This document shows positions 27,845 through 36,202 of a DNA stretch of 64,000 nucleotides, piece by piece. Position 1 is the stretch's first letter. Each line of letters begins with the position of its first letter. Both the position numbers and the translations under genes were made by a program. The stretch lies in the NCBI GenBank assembly GCA_963700885.1, contig CAVOZJ010000002.1:372001-436000 (forward strand), read 5' to 3'. A model generated the notes under the pieces. It did no database searches, was not told the DNA's origin, and was given only the letters and a program-made list of their open reading frames with translations. Source of the stretch: Anderseniella sp963700885. GTDB taxonomy: Bacteria; Pseudomonadota; Alphaproteobacteria; Rhizobiales; Aestuariivirgaceae.

Positions 27845-28789
27845 ATGAAACTCGTTTCGGGTAATTCCAACCGGCCATTGGCGGAAGCCATTGCTGCTTA
27901 TCTCAACCTTCCCCTGACCAAATGTTCGGTGCGGCGTTTTGCCGATATGGAAGTGTTTGTCGAGATACAGGAAAACGTGCGGGGTGAAGATGTGTTCGTG
28001 GTGCAGTCCACATCATTCCCGACCAATGATCATTTGATGGAACTGCTGATCATTATCGACGCCTTGCGCCGGGCTTCGGCGAAGCGTGTGACAGCTGTGT
28101 TACCTTATTTCGGCTATGCCCGGCAGGATCGGAAACCTGGCCCGCGGACACCGATATCGGCCAAGCTGGTTGCCAACATGATTGAGCGTGCCGGGGCGGA
28201 TCGCGTCCTGACCATTGATCTTCACGCCGGACAGATCCAGGGCTTCTTCGATATTCCAACCGACAATCTTTATGCAGCGCCCGTCATGGTGCGCGACATC
28301 AAGGACAACAAGGACAAGTTTTCAGGCACAGAGGTGTGTGTGGTATCTCCTGATGTGGGGGGTGTGGTTCGCGCGCGCGCCCTTGCCAAGCGTATTGGTG
28401 CGCCACTTGCCATAGTTGACAAACGCCGCGAACGTGCCGGCGTTTCTGAAGTCATGAACATCATCGGCGAGGTAGCGGGCATGTCCTGCATCCTCGTTGA
28501 CGACATCGTCGATTCGGGCGGGACACTGTGCAATGCCGCTGAAGCCCTGCTGGATGCAGAGGCAACAGATGTATCTGCCTATATTACCCATGGTGTGTTG
28601 TCCGGCGGCGCTGTTGCCCGCATTACTGCCTCCAAGCTCAAACAACTGGTTTTGACTGACAGCATCCAGGCAACCGAAGCGGTCCGGGTGTCGCGCAACA
28701 TTCGCGTCATCACCATGGCCAGCCTTATTGGAGAAGCCATCAAGCGTACGGCGCTGGAAGAATCGGTTTCCAGCCTGTTTGACGATTGA
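27845..28789 (+). CDS. prs: Ribose-phosphate pyrophosphokinase
   Basis: A 314-residue enzyme of standard length, starting MKLVSGNSNRPLA. The ATP flexible loop region is DLHAGQIQGFFDIP, the regulatory flap lies near FGYARQDRKPGPRTPI, and the PRPP-binding motif is CILVDDIVDSGGTLCN, near residues 214-229. It makes PRPP from ribose-5-phosphate and ATP for nucleotide, histidine and tryptophan synthesis. ATG 27845 is the family start, with no standard strong ribosome site. An upstream in-frame extension is not supported. Confidence 0.95.
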   Translation: MKLVSGNSNRPLAEAIAAYLNLPLTKCSVRRFADMEVFVEIQENVRGEDVFVVQSTSFPTNDHLMELLIIIDALRRASAKRVTAVLPYFGYARQDRKPGPRTPISAKLVANMIERAGADRVLTIDLHAGQIQGFFDIPTDNLYAAPVMVRDIKDNKDKFSGTEVCVVSPDVGGVVRARALAKRIGAPLAIVDKRRERAGVSEVMNIIGEVAGMSCILVDDIVDSGGTLCNAAEALLDAEATDVSAYITHGVLSGGAVARITASKLKQLVLTDSIQATEAVRVSRNIRVITMASLIGEAIKRTALEESVSSLFDD

Positions 28790-28813
28790 GCGGTTCACTG
28801 CCAGTCTGACGGC

Positions 28814-29425
28814 ATGAGCCACACCATCATCCACAATGAAATTATTCCGGCATGCGCTGCCTGGTCCAGGGTAATCAGGGCCGGCGAGCGGTTGCGGATC
28901 GAAGATACATACGGTGAGCAGGCCGTCGACTTTCTGTGCTACTGCGCGGCTGATCCGGCTGAGCGTTATCACGCGCCAAATACCATCAAGAAGGCTGGCA
29001 CCATCCTGCTGACTTCCGGTCATACGCTGTACTCGGACAGGGCCCGCGCCCTGTTTTTCATTGAAGAAGACAGTTTCGGGGGGCATGACACTATTGGCGG
29101 ATGCTGCTCCAGGCCGTCCAACAAAATGCTTTATGGTGTGGAAAATGCCGGGTGCCGGGAGAACTTTCTGTCGGCTCTGGCCGGGCATGGGCTGGGCTGG
29201 AAAGATATCGTACCAAACATTAACTGGTTCATGAGCGTACCGGTGAACACTGCCGGCGGAGCGCATGTGGCGCAAGGGTCATCACATCCCGGCGAATACG
29301 TGCTGCTGCGCGCCGAAATGGATGTCCTGGCAGTGATTTCCAATTGCCCGCAGGTGTTGAACCCGTGCAACAATTTCAATCCGACCGAAATCAGAGTAAA
29401 GGTGCTTTCGCCAACGGGTCAATAA
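28814..29425 (+). CDS. DUF1989 (urea carboxylase-associated family) protein
   Basis: A 203-residue protein. Landmarks are GERLRIEDTYGEQAVDFLCY, SDRARALFFIEED (near residues 74-86), CENFLS-type sequence and NCPQVLNPCNNFNPTEIRV, with several cysteines in the C-terminal half. DUF1989 proteins are typically encoded in pairs beside urea carboxylase and allophanate hydrolase; here there is only one and neither of those is present. A copper or metal role has been proposed for the family but nothing in this window tests it. It starts 24 bases after prs. Confidence 0.85.
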   Translation: MSHTIIHNEIIPACAAWSRVIRAGERLRIEDTYGEQAVDFLCYCAADPAERYHAPNTIKKAGTILLTSGHTLYSDRARALFFIEEDSFGGHDTIGGCCSRPSNKMLYGVENAGCRENFLSALAGHGLGWKDIVPNINWFMSVPVNTAGGAHVAQGSSHPGEYVLLRAEMDVLAVISNCPQVLNPCNNFNPTEIRVKVLSPTGQ

Positions 29426-29469
29426 TTACTTCCTTTGGTATTACCTGCGCTGGCATGACATCGTAAGTT

Positions 29470-29646
29470 GAAAAAACCCGGCCGCTGGTTACAGCACCCG
29501 GGTCAGTTTCAGGGAGGTTTACTCACTCACGGTTGTCACGTGCCAGAAAGCCGTCAGGCTCAGTCGAAAGTTTTGCCTACGATCAGGCAGCTGCTGCTGC
29601 CGGAAATTGCCTTCTTCGCTCTGTTAATCCCTGCAAAGGAGTAACA
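29470..29646 (-). ncRNA. Candidate trans-acting small RNA with anti-Shine-Dalgarno segment
   Basis: A predicted transcript of about 177 nt. It is supported by a minus-strand promoter at 29653-29683, three predicted hairpins and an intrinsic terminator with six T's. Hairpin 1 pairs CTGTTA with TAACAG; hairpin 2 pairs GGCAGC with GCTGCC around AGCA; hairpin 3 is short (AGCC/GGCT). A single-stranded CCTCCC segment (plus coordinates 29512-29517) lies just before the terminator, a pattern seen in alphaproteobacterial anti-SD small RNAs. It does not match a family I can name; homology to 6S RNA or SRP RNA was not seen. Confidence 0.55.
29471..29503 (-). terminator. Intrinsic terminator of the candidate small RNA
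   Basis: Read on the minus strand, ACCCGG (29498-29503) pairs with CCGGGT (29476-29481), and CAGC/GCTG extends the stem inside after a small bulge, with a GTAA-type loop. Six T's follow (plus-strand A's at 29471-29476). It lies about 45 bases from the end of the convergent DUF1989 gene and may serve both directions only weakly. Confidence 0.7.
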
Positions 29647-29652
29647 GGATGC

Positions 29653-29683
29653 ATTATAGACAGATTCTAACGTTGAGGTGCAA
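29653..29683 (-). promoter_or_regulatory. Minus-strand promoter of the candidate small RNA
   Basis: The -10 box reads CTATAAT on the minus strand (plus 29653-29659), and the -35 box TTGCAC lies at plus 29678-29683. The spacer is 18 bases to CTATAA, 19 to TATAAT. This fits the alphaproteobacterial TTGACn-CTATAT style. The predicted start is near 29646. Confidence 0.55.
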
Positions 29684-29804
29684 TCACGTTAACCTGGTTC
29701 AGGTATTTTTTTGAAAAGTGTGACATTTGAGCCACAGTGTGAATCCGGAGAGCCCAGCATGAGGTGATCGGCGCAGAGTTGGTTATTTCGGTGCATTGTA
29801 CATG

Positions 29805-29833
29805 TTGCACATGGGCGTTGCATTATGTATAAG
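29805..29833 (+). promoter_or_regulatory. Sigma-70-type promoter of rplY
   Basis: TTGCAC (29805-29810) and TATAAG (29828-29833) are separated by exactly 17 bases, and lie about 120 bases ahead of the rplY start. The hexamers are the best spaced pair in the interval and point toward rplY. Confidence 0.7.
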
Positions 29834-29953
29834 CCCGCAATCCGATACCGGGCTCGTTCACCCCTGGAGGAGATCTCCGGCCGGATACTGGTTGACGCGT
29901 CAGTGTTTGACGCGCCGTGATTTTACCACTTGCACGACAGCAGGAGACAGACG

Positions 29954-30622
29954 ATGGCACAAACCGCCACACTGAACGCTTTGGTGCGTGAACGGGCCGG
30001 CAAGGGGGCCGCCCGTGCAGTTCGCCGTGAAGGCCGCGTACCCGCCGTAATCTATGGCGACAAGCAGGATCCCCAGACCATTTCCATGGATTACCATGAA
30101 TTGATGAAGCAGGTGCAGACGGGTCGTTTCCTGTCAACACTGGTTGACATCGATGTTGACGGCACCAAGGTTCGCACCATTCCGCGCGATGTACAGTTTG
30201 ATCCGGTTCGTGATTTTGTCGTACACGTTGACTTTCTGCGGCTAGGCGTAGGTGCGCGTATTGCGGTTGAAGTGGCGATCAACTTCCTTGGGGAGGAAGA
30301 TAGTCCCGGCCTCAAGCGCGGTGGTGTGCTGAACGTGGTTCGCCACAGTGTAGAGATCATGTGCCCGGCTGATGCCATTCCTGAAGAATTCGACCTGGAT
30401 GTTTCGGCGCTGGATATCGGTGACGGCTTGCATGCGTCCGATCTTACACTGCCTGAGGGCATGACCTTTACGATTACAGATCGTAACTTCACCATAGCGA
30501 CCATCTCTGCCCCATCCGGTGGTGCTGACGAAGATGAAGAAGAAGCAGATGCAGTAGATGGTGAAGAGGATACCGAAGGCGAAGAGGGCGAAGACGCTGA
30601 AGCCGAAGGCGGCGAAGAATAA
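29954..30622 (+). CDS. rplY: 50S ribosomal protein L25/general stress protein Ctc
   Basis: A 222-residue two-domain L25 of the long (TL5/Ctc) type. The RNA-binding N-terminal domain starts AQTATLNALVRERAGKGAARAVRR; its C-terminal extension is followed by an acidic tail of about 35 residues, nearly all Asp/Glu/Ala/Gly (30532-30616). It binds 5S rRNA. The ATG at 29954 has GGAGA 8 bases upstream and follows a strong promoter. The next gene, pth, follows 54 bases downstream. Confidence 0.95.
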   Translation: MAQTATLNALVRERAGKGAARAVRREGRVPAVIYGDKQDPQTISMDYHELMKQVQTGRFLSTLVDIDVDGTKVRTIPRDVQFDPVRDFVVHVDFLRLGVGARIAVEVAINFLGEEDSPGLKRGGVLNVVRHSVEIMCPADAIPEEFDLDVSALDIGDGLHASDLTLPEGMTFTITDRNFTIATISAPSGGADEDEEEADAVDGEEDTEGEEGEDAEAEGGEE

Positions 30623-30676
30623 ACTCCTTGCCGGGTGTTGCCTGTATGGACAGGTTGATTGCGAGATGAGGCTGCC

Positions 30677-31396
30677 ATGCTGATTATCGCGGGACTTGGA
30701 AACCCCGGTGCCAAATTTGCCGGGCACCGGCACAATATCGGGTTCATGGCGGCGGACGAAATTGTTCGCCGTCATGGTTTTTCTGCATGGCGCAAGAAAT
30801 TTCAGGCCGAAATATCCGAAGGACTGCTCGCCGGCGAGACAGTACTGGTCATGAAGCCTCAAACTTTCATGAATGAGTCAGGCCGCGCTGTCGGCGAGGC
30901 CATGCGGTTTTACAACCTCGACCCTGAGAATCTGATCGTGTTGTACGACGAACTTGATCTGGTGCCAGGGAAAGTTCGCATCAAAACCGGTGGTGGAACC
31001 GGTGGTCACAATGGCATTCGTTCGATTGATGCCCATTGTGGCAAGGACTACCGGCGGGTCCGCCTGGGAATCGGTCACCCCGGAACAAAAAACCGGGTGA
31101 CAGGTTATGTTTTAGGTGATTTTGCAAAGGCAGATAGCGAGTGGCTGGAGCCATTGCTTGATGAAATCGCGCGCAATGCAGACCTGTTGGTCAAGGGCGA
31201 CAATGCAGGGTTCATGAACAAGGTGGCAACCGGCGTGCGGCCTGCCGGAAACGATGAAGCAGCGGACAAAGCGCCTGCGAAAGGGCAAAGTCACATACAT
31301 CAAGCGCGGGTGGCCGCGCGCAAGCCTGCAATGTCAAAATCCGGCCCGATGGCCAACATGCTGAGCAGGCTGCTGGGCAAGAAGGACAAGGATTGA
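30677..31396 (+). CDS. pth: Peptidyl-tRNA hydrolase
   Basis: A 239-residue protein with the Pth signature: LGNPGAKFAGHRHNIGF (catalytic His near residue 20), MNESGRAV, and GGGTGGHNGIRSI (near residues 104-116). It releases tRNA from stalled peptidyl-tRNA. Compared with the usual length near 190, it has a basic, low-complexity C-terminal extension of about 45 residues rich in Lys, Ala and Arg, a feature also seen in other alphaproteobacteria. It ends just before ychF without a gap. ATG 30677 is the family start. Confidence 0.95.
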   Translation: MLIIAGLGNPGAKFAGHRHNIGFMAADEIVRRHGFSAWRKKFQAEISEGLLAGETVLVMKPQTFMNESGRAVGEAMRFYNLDPENLIVLYDELDLVPGKVRIKTGGGTGGHNGIRSIDAHCGKDYRRVRLGIGHPGTKNRVTGYVLGDFAKADSEWLEPLLDEIARNADLLVKGDNAGFMNKVATGVRPAGNDEAADKAPAKGQSHIHQARVAARKPAMSKSGPMANMLSRLLGKKDKD

Positions 31397-32494
31397 ATGG
31401 GCTTCAGGTGCGGTATCGTGGGTTTGCCCAATGTTGGCAAGTCGACCCTGTTCAATGCGCTGACGCAAACTGCGGCAGCCCAGGCAGCCAATTATCCGTT
31501 CTGTACAATTGAGCCGAACGTAGGGGATGTAGCGGTTCCCGACGAGCGTCTCGTTCAACTGGCAACCATCGCGAAATCTGCGCAAACCATACCCACCAGG
31601 CTGACTTTTGTTGACATTGCGGGTCTCGTGAAAGGCGCATCAAAAGGTGAAGGCCTCGGCAATCAGTTCCTGGCCAACATACGTGAGGTCGATGCCATCG
31701 CACATGTAGTGCGATGTTTCGAGGACAGCGATATTACCCACGTCGAAGGCCGGATTGATCCGATTGCGGATATTGAAACCATCGAGACCGAATTGATGCT
31801 GTCGGACATGGAGAGCCTGGAAAAGCGGATTGCAGGAGTTGAGAAAAAGGCCAGGTCCGGCGAGAAGGCCGCCAGGGCCGAGTATGATTTCATGATGCGA
31901 CCGCTCGAGTTGTTGCGCGAAGGCAAGGCGGCGCGCGAGCTTGTTGTCGCGGACGATGAGCAAAAGGCATTTCGGATGCTGGGCCTTTTGACGTCGAAGC
32001 CGGTTTTGTATGTTTGCAATGTCGAAGAATCAGCGGCAGACGAGGGTAATGAGTTTTCCGGGAAGGTGAAGGCTTTTGCGGCAGCGCAGGGTGCCCAGGC
32101 CGTGGTTGTTTCCGCAAAGATCGAAAGTGAAATTGCAGTTCTGGATGAAAAAGAGCAGCGGGAATATCTGGAAGCCATCGGATTGGCGGAGCCGGGTCTG
32201 AACCGGGTCATACGTGCGGGCTACAAACTGCTGAAGCTTCTTACCTACTTTACCGTTGGCCCAAAGGAAGCGCGGGCCTGGACGGTAACCAGCGGTACCA
32301 AGGCACCGGCTGCTGCAGGTGTCATTCATACCGACTTTGAAAAGGGTTTTATTCGCGCCGAGACCATTGCCTATGACGATTTTGTCAACCTTTCGGGTGA
32401 GTCAGGAGCACGCGACGCCGGCAAGATGCGGCTTGAAGGCAAGGAGTACATTGTCCTGGACGGTGATGTGCTGCATTTCCGTTTCAACAACTGA
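31397..32494 (+). CDS. ychF: Redox-regulated ATPase/GTPase YchF
   Basis: A 365-residue Obg-superfamily P-loop protein. G1 is GLPNVGKSTLFNAL (residues 8-21), G3 includes DIAGLVKGASKGEGLGNQFL, G4 is CNVEESAAD-type, and the C-terminal TGS domain has YFTVGPKEARAWTV and VIHTDFEKGFIRAE. YchF prefers ATP and binds ribosomes. Its ATG directly follows the pth stop codon. It is the last gene before 548 non-coding bases. Confidence 0.96.
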   Translation: MGFRCGIVGLPNVGKSTLFNALTQTAAAQAANYPFCTIEPNVGDVAVPDERLVQLATIAKSAQTIPTRLTFVDIAGLVKGASKGEGLGNQFLANIREVDAIAHVVRCFEDSDITHVEGRIDPIADIETIETELMLSDMESLEKRIAGVEKKARSGEKAARAEYDFMMRPLELLREGKAARELVVADDEQKAFRMLGLLTSKPVLYVCNVEESAADEGNEFSGKVKAFAAAQGAQAVVVSAKIESEIAVLDEKEQREYLEAIGLAEPGLNRVIRAGYKLLKLLTYFTVGPKEARAWTVTSGTKAPAAAGVIHTDFEKGFIRAETIAYDDFVNLSGESGARDAGKMRLEGKEYIVLDGDVLHFRFNN

Positions 32495-33042
32495 ACGGCA
32501 ACAGGTTGCGGTTGCTGTCCGGTGAGGCGTGCATGCATGAATAACCTGCCAAGGTTTGAATTTATCAGGCCTGATGAGCGTAGGGAAATTTCGAACCACC
32601 TCCCCGGTATGAGTTGCCGGTTCATGCGATGACAATTTTGTCGCAATGGATAGAGCGCTGTTTGTGAAATGCCCGGATAAACCAAACTTCCCACATCTTG
32701 ACTGAATGCCAGCGAATCATGCGAGATTCTGTTTCATGGAGTGGCTGCATGAGAGACCGGATTGGTGATCCGTTCGAGCTTATGGTCCCGACTTTGAACG
32801 CATTTTGTTTGATTTGGAGCATTCAAGGTAACTTTTTCTTTAATGTGGCGGTCCCATTGTAATGCGGTTGATGTTGCATGCGGCCAGACCCGCTGCGGTA
32901 TCGCCTGAGGTTGCCTGGTTCAAAATGCCCGGTGTGACAGTGACCTGATTTTGCGAGTGCAGGAGACAGTGAACCAGGTTCTTCAGTCCCAATCCGGTAC
33001 CCGGTGTGCCGTGACCACCGGTTTTTCGGAGTTTTTTCAGCA
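32495..33042. other. 548-base interval without a supported gene
   Basis: I find no convincing reading frame: the short frames here lack ribosome sites and resemble nothing. The base composition looks richer in A+T than the flanking genes by eye. A 9-bp inverted repeat, CCTGGTTCA at 32914-32922 and TGAACCAGG at 32970-32978, lies in its right half. It could hold the promoter of the desaturase gene, but no clear hexamer pair stands out. Confidence 0.5.
32914..32978. repeat. Inverted repeat in the leader of the desaturase gene
   Basis: CCTGGTTCA (32914-32922) is exactly mirrored by TGAACCAGG (32970-32978) across a 47-base spacer, 64 bases ahead of the likely GTG start. It could be two operator half-sites or a long-armed hairpin; the loop is too long for a terminator. 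Only the symmetry is seen. Confidence 0.4.
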
Positions 33043-34050
33043 GTGAAGAATATAGACAGGCACAGATTCAGCCGGGAGATAATAGATGAAGTTCGCTCTT
33101 TATACGCTCTCGACAACTGGCATGGAGTTCTTGCAGTTGTACAGAACCTGCTGATTGTTGCATTGGCAGTCATGCTGGCTGAATACGTTGGGTGGGCTAT
33201 GTATCTACCGGCTGTAATACTCATCGGTTCACGTCAAAGAGCGATGGCAACTCTCACCCATGAGGCCGCGCACGGTACACTGGCGCGCAACAAAACCCTC
33301 AATGATATTCTGGGAACGGTATTCAGCGGACACGCCGTCGCAATTTTGTTGCGTACCTACAAGGATTCTCATGTGCGGGATCATCACGGTTTCTTCGGCG
33401 ACCCTGACGTTGATTGTGATTTTCGCTACATGATCAAACAGGGAGTTTATGGCCGGTCAGGAGGGTGGCAATACATCTGGCATGTAATTATCTCGCCAGC
33501 CCTTCTGCTGAAAGTTCCCGCCTATGTCATGTACCTGGCACGTGATCGTTTTGGTTCTGGAAACGCCAGGAATGATCACTATGAAGTTGCGCTGTTTGCA
33601 GTGTTCTGGATCATAGTCCTTGCCTCCAGCATTGCCGCGGGCGTGTTCGGTTTGTTGTTCTGGTACTGGATTGTTCCGTTCTTCACAGCATATCAGGTAA
33701 TTGGCTGGTACATTGAACTGGCCGAGCATGCGCCCTTGATGGAACAAGGCAAGGACATCCACATGTCGCGGAACCGGAACAGCCATTGGGTTGAAAGTCT
33801 GTTTACCGGTATGCACGGTGAATCCTTCCATCTGGCCCATCACCTGTTCCCGCGGGTTCCGTTCTGGCGCATTCATGAACTGAACCGGATCCTGAGGCAG
33901 GATGCAGCCTACAGGGCAAGCGATGACGCCTGTGGTGGAATTTTCGTATCCTCAAATGATGCGCCGTCGCTGGTTGCACAACTGGTTCGCGACAATATCG
34001 GAACCTTTCGGCCAGGTGCTGCTTCTGATCCACTGGGAAAAAGAGGCTAG
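33043..34050 (+). CDS. Membrane fatty-acid-desaturase-type di-iron protein
   Basis: About 335 residues with four predicted transmembrane segments and the three histidine clusters of the family: HEAAH (near residue 75), HVRDHH (near residue 109), and HLAHH after GESF (near residue 265). These bind the di-iron centre. The substrate may be a fatty acyl chain or another hydrophobic or amino-acid derivative. Its stop lies 2 bases before the aminotransferase start, so the pair is one unit. A GTG at 33043 or at 33004 may be the start; neither has a clear ribosome site. Base composition appears lower in G+C than the neighbours. Confidence 0.82.
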   Translation: MKNIDRHRFSREIIDEVRSLYALDNWHGVLAVVQNLLIVALAVMLAEYVGWAMYLPAVILIGSRQRAMATLTHEAAHGTLARNKTLNDILGTVFSGHAVAILLRTYKDSHVRDHHGFFGDPDVDCDFRYMIKQGVYGRSGGWQYIWHVIISPALLLKVPAYVMYLARDRFGSGNARNDHYEVALFAVFWIIVLASSIAAGVFGLLFWYWIVPFFTAYQVIGWYIELAEHAPLMEQGKDIHMSRNRNSHWVESLFTGMHGESFHLAHHLFPRVPFWRIHELNRILRQDAAYRASDDACGGIFVSSNDAPSLVAQLVRDNIGTFRPGAASDPLGKRG

Positions 34051-34052
34051 GA

Positions 34053-35165
34053 ATGGCGGCCAGCTTTCTTGACGAGTGGCTGGATGCACGCGCCGGTGCG
34101 CGGTACAATCTGGGCGAAAGCGGCATCGCCAACATCGAGCTTGACCAGATCATCCCGGCTGAAGACCTCAGCGCGCGGTTTGCACGGCTCGACTTTGATC
34201 ACAACAACACCCTCGGATCTTTCGACCTGCGCAGGGAAATCGCCAGGCTGTATGATTACGCTGATGCCGATAATGTACTGGTAACAGCTGGTGTTACAGA
34301 AGCGCTGTTAGTGTACCTGATGGACAGAATCCTGCCCGGGTGCAATGTGGTGGTACTCACGCCAGCGTTCCATAATTTGTATGACCTGCCCGAGGTGCTT
34401 GGATACGAAGTCCGGCGTATTGCCTTGTCGTTTGACACCAGCTTCAACCTGCCTGTCGATGACATCGTTTCAGCATGTGACAGCCAGACCCGTGCTGTGC
34501 TCTTGACCACCCCCGGCAACCCGACCGGTACCGTCTTCAGTCCGGAAGAGATTTCGAACCTGGCAGACCGGCTGGTCTCGCTGGACTGTGATATCGTCCT
34601 CGACGAGCAATACCGTCTGCTGCCATATGAAGAAGGGGTTGAGCGCCTGACCTCAATGGCGAATTACACTTCGCGCATTGTCGGCATGGGATCGGCTGGC
34701 AAATGTTATGGAACTGTAGGCCTGCGTGTAGGCTGGGCAATCTCCACCCCGGCGCGGCTTGCCTCAATGAATGCGGTCAAAGCGCTCACCAGTCATGCGA
34801 TCTGCAAGTTGAATGACAGCATTTGTATTAGCCTGCTGCGCGATGGCCAGCACATTATTGCGGCCAACCGGGCAACAGTGCGCGCCAATTCAAAGACGCT
34901 GGAACGGTTTGTCTCCAAAAACAACACAATGCTCACCATGGTGTCTCCTGCTGCCGGCACGGTTGCCTTCCCATTCCTGAACACGGGAATATCCTCAATT
35001 GATTTTGGTGAAAAACTGTATCGCGATCATGATGTGCTGATACTGCCTGGCGAAGCATTCGACATGCCGGGGTTCTTTCGTGTCCGGCTGGGTTTACCTG
35101 CCGGCGAATTCAACACTGCGCTCGAGAAGATTCAACTGACGCTTGATGGCATGAAAGCATCATAG
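34053..35165 (+). CDS. Class I/II pyridoxal-phosphate aminotransferase
   Basis: A 370-residue fold-type I aminotransferase. Landmarks are TAGVTEALLVYLMD (PLP phosphate region near residue 70-83), TPGNPTG (near residue 152), DEQYRLLPYEEGVE, and the PLP lysine in GSAGKCYGTVGLRVGW (near residue 215). The LGESGIANIELDQ N terminus resembles amino-acid aminotransferases of capreomycidine-type or specialised metabolism, but the substrate is not known. It begins 2 bases after the desaturase stop. This tight pairing with a di-iron desaturase is uncommon in housekeeping loci. Confidence 0.87.
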   Translation: MAASFLDEWLDARAGARYNLGESGIANIELDQIIPAEDLSARFARLDFDHNNTLGSFDLRREIARLYDYADADNVLVTAGVTEALLVYLMDRILPGCNVVVLTPAFHNLYDLPEVLGYEVRRIALSFDTSFNLPVDDIVSACDSQTRAVLLTTPGNPTGTVFSPEEISNLADRLVSLDCDIVLDEQYRLLPYEEGVERLTSMANYTSRIVGMGSAGKCYGTVGLRVGWAISTPARLASMNAVKALTSHAICKLNDSICISLLRDGQHIIAANRATVRANSKTLERFVSKNNTMLTMVSPAAGTVAFPFLNTGISSIDFGEKLYRDHDVLILPGEAFDMPGFFRVRLGLPAGEFNTALEKIQLTLDGMKAS

Positions 35166-35335
35166 AACCCGTTGGTAGCGGCCCGATGCAAGCGATTTCA
35201 TTCCATATCCAGGATACCTGCGCCTCGTGGCAGGAAATTACGGTTTGCCCCTCGAAATCCGGCATCACGACGATGGCACAATATCTGGCTGAATCATGAG
35301 TGCATGCCAACAAATCCTGCTTGAGTGAAAATACC

Positions 35336-36022
35336 CTATTGCACATCTGGCTTGAAGGCGGCCAGACCGCGTCCGCTTATGACAACTATGTTGTGGGTGG
35401 TGAGTTGTCTGCGGTTGATGTGGGTCTCGAAATCAAAGCTGATCATCTCTCCCAGTTGAGTGTTGCGCAACTCAGCTTCGCTACCGGCTTCCCTGCGAAT
35501 TTTTACCAGCGCGCTGTCGCGCAGAACCTGTTCCGCCTTCAGCAACGCGGTTTTCGACAGGGAGTATTGCAACTCGCCAACACTGCGGGCCGGCAGTTTG
35601 TTCAATCTCTCTGCAACATCAAGCGGATCTGAAACTCCGGAAACAGTCAGCAGGATCGTGATTTCGCCAAAGTATTTAAAGTCATCGGAATCCGAGCGCC
35701 GCTGACGCAGTTCCATGCGCGTGATGCTGGCCTCGGCCACCCTCAGGCCGGATTTCTCTGCCTCGCCGGTGATATCGGCCTTCCTGCGCCGCAGAGTGGT
35801 GATCAGGCCCTCAAAGGTCTCATGGACGGAACTGAACTCCAGGGAAATGGTTATCTGGTCTGTCCTGAATTCATCCTGCACGCTAACGGCGGCACGAATG
35901 GGCTGGTCCTGCACCTGGGATTGCCACGCCCTGGATGCGGGACCCTGTTGGCCATGTGCAATCGACATGAGGGCCGAAATGACGATAGTTGCGACCGCCA
36001 GACCTGTTACGGGCATTCTCAT
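35336..36022 (-). CDS. Putative SIMPL-like (DUF541) exported protein
   Basis: About 228 residues, starting with a signal peptide (MRMPVTGLAVATIVISALMS, cleaved near AHG-QQ). The mature part has an alternating strand/helix pattern with a central RRKADITGEAEKSG and a long C-terminal helix region, roughly like SIMPL/DUF541 proteins; the resemblance is moderate. The function is unknown. ATG 36022 was chosen because the signal peptide begins there; an extension back to 36103 is not supported. It converges with the aminotransferase gene, 170 bases apart. Confidence 0.5.
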   Translation of the reverse strand: MRMPVTGLAVATIVISALMSIAHGQQGPASRAWQSQVQDQPIRAAVSVQDEFRTDQITISLEFSSVHETFEGLITTLRRRKADITGEAEKSGLRVAEASITRMELRQRRSDSDDFKYFGEITILLTVSGVSDPLDVAERLNKLPARSVGELQYSLSKTALLKAEQVLRDSALVKIRREAGSEAELRNTQLGEMISFDFETHINRRQLTTHNIVVISGRGLAAFKPDVQ

Positions 36023-36202
36023 CGTTATCCGGCTCCCGAACCTGAACAGCCAATACCAAGGGTCAGTGGTCAGTGCCCCTGGCATGATCCAGCAGTGTGG
36101 CATGCAGCGTCCTTGTTGTTAAAATAATTCGACGATGGCTTTCCCGCTGGATTATGCCGCACCCCCTTGACCACAACTCATTCAGGCTTGAAAACAACGG
36201 AC

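Larger units (their letters stand above)
29426..29953. other. 528-base non-coding interval with RNA candidate and rplY promoter
   Basis: No gene-length reading fits. The left half holds a minus-strand promoter, several hairpins and an intrinsic terminator (see the ncRNA entry). The right half holds the rplY promoter and its leader of about 115 bases. Confidence 0.6.

Noticed and set aside
29470..29646. 6S RNA or signal recognition particle RNA identity for the small RNA
   Set aside because: The SRP loop consensus and the 6S central bubble pattern were not found; only general sRNA features are present.
30532..30616. Purine-rich repeat-like stretch
   Set aside because: It is the acidic C-terminal tail of ribosomal protein L25, not a separate repeat element.
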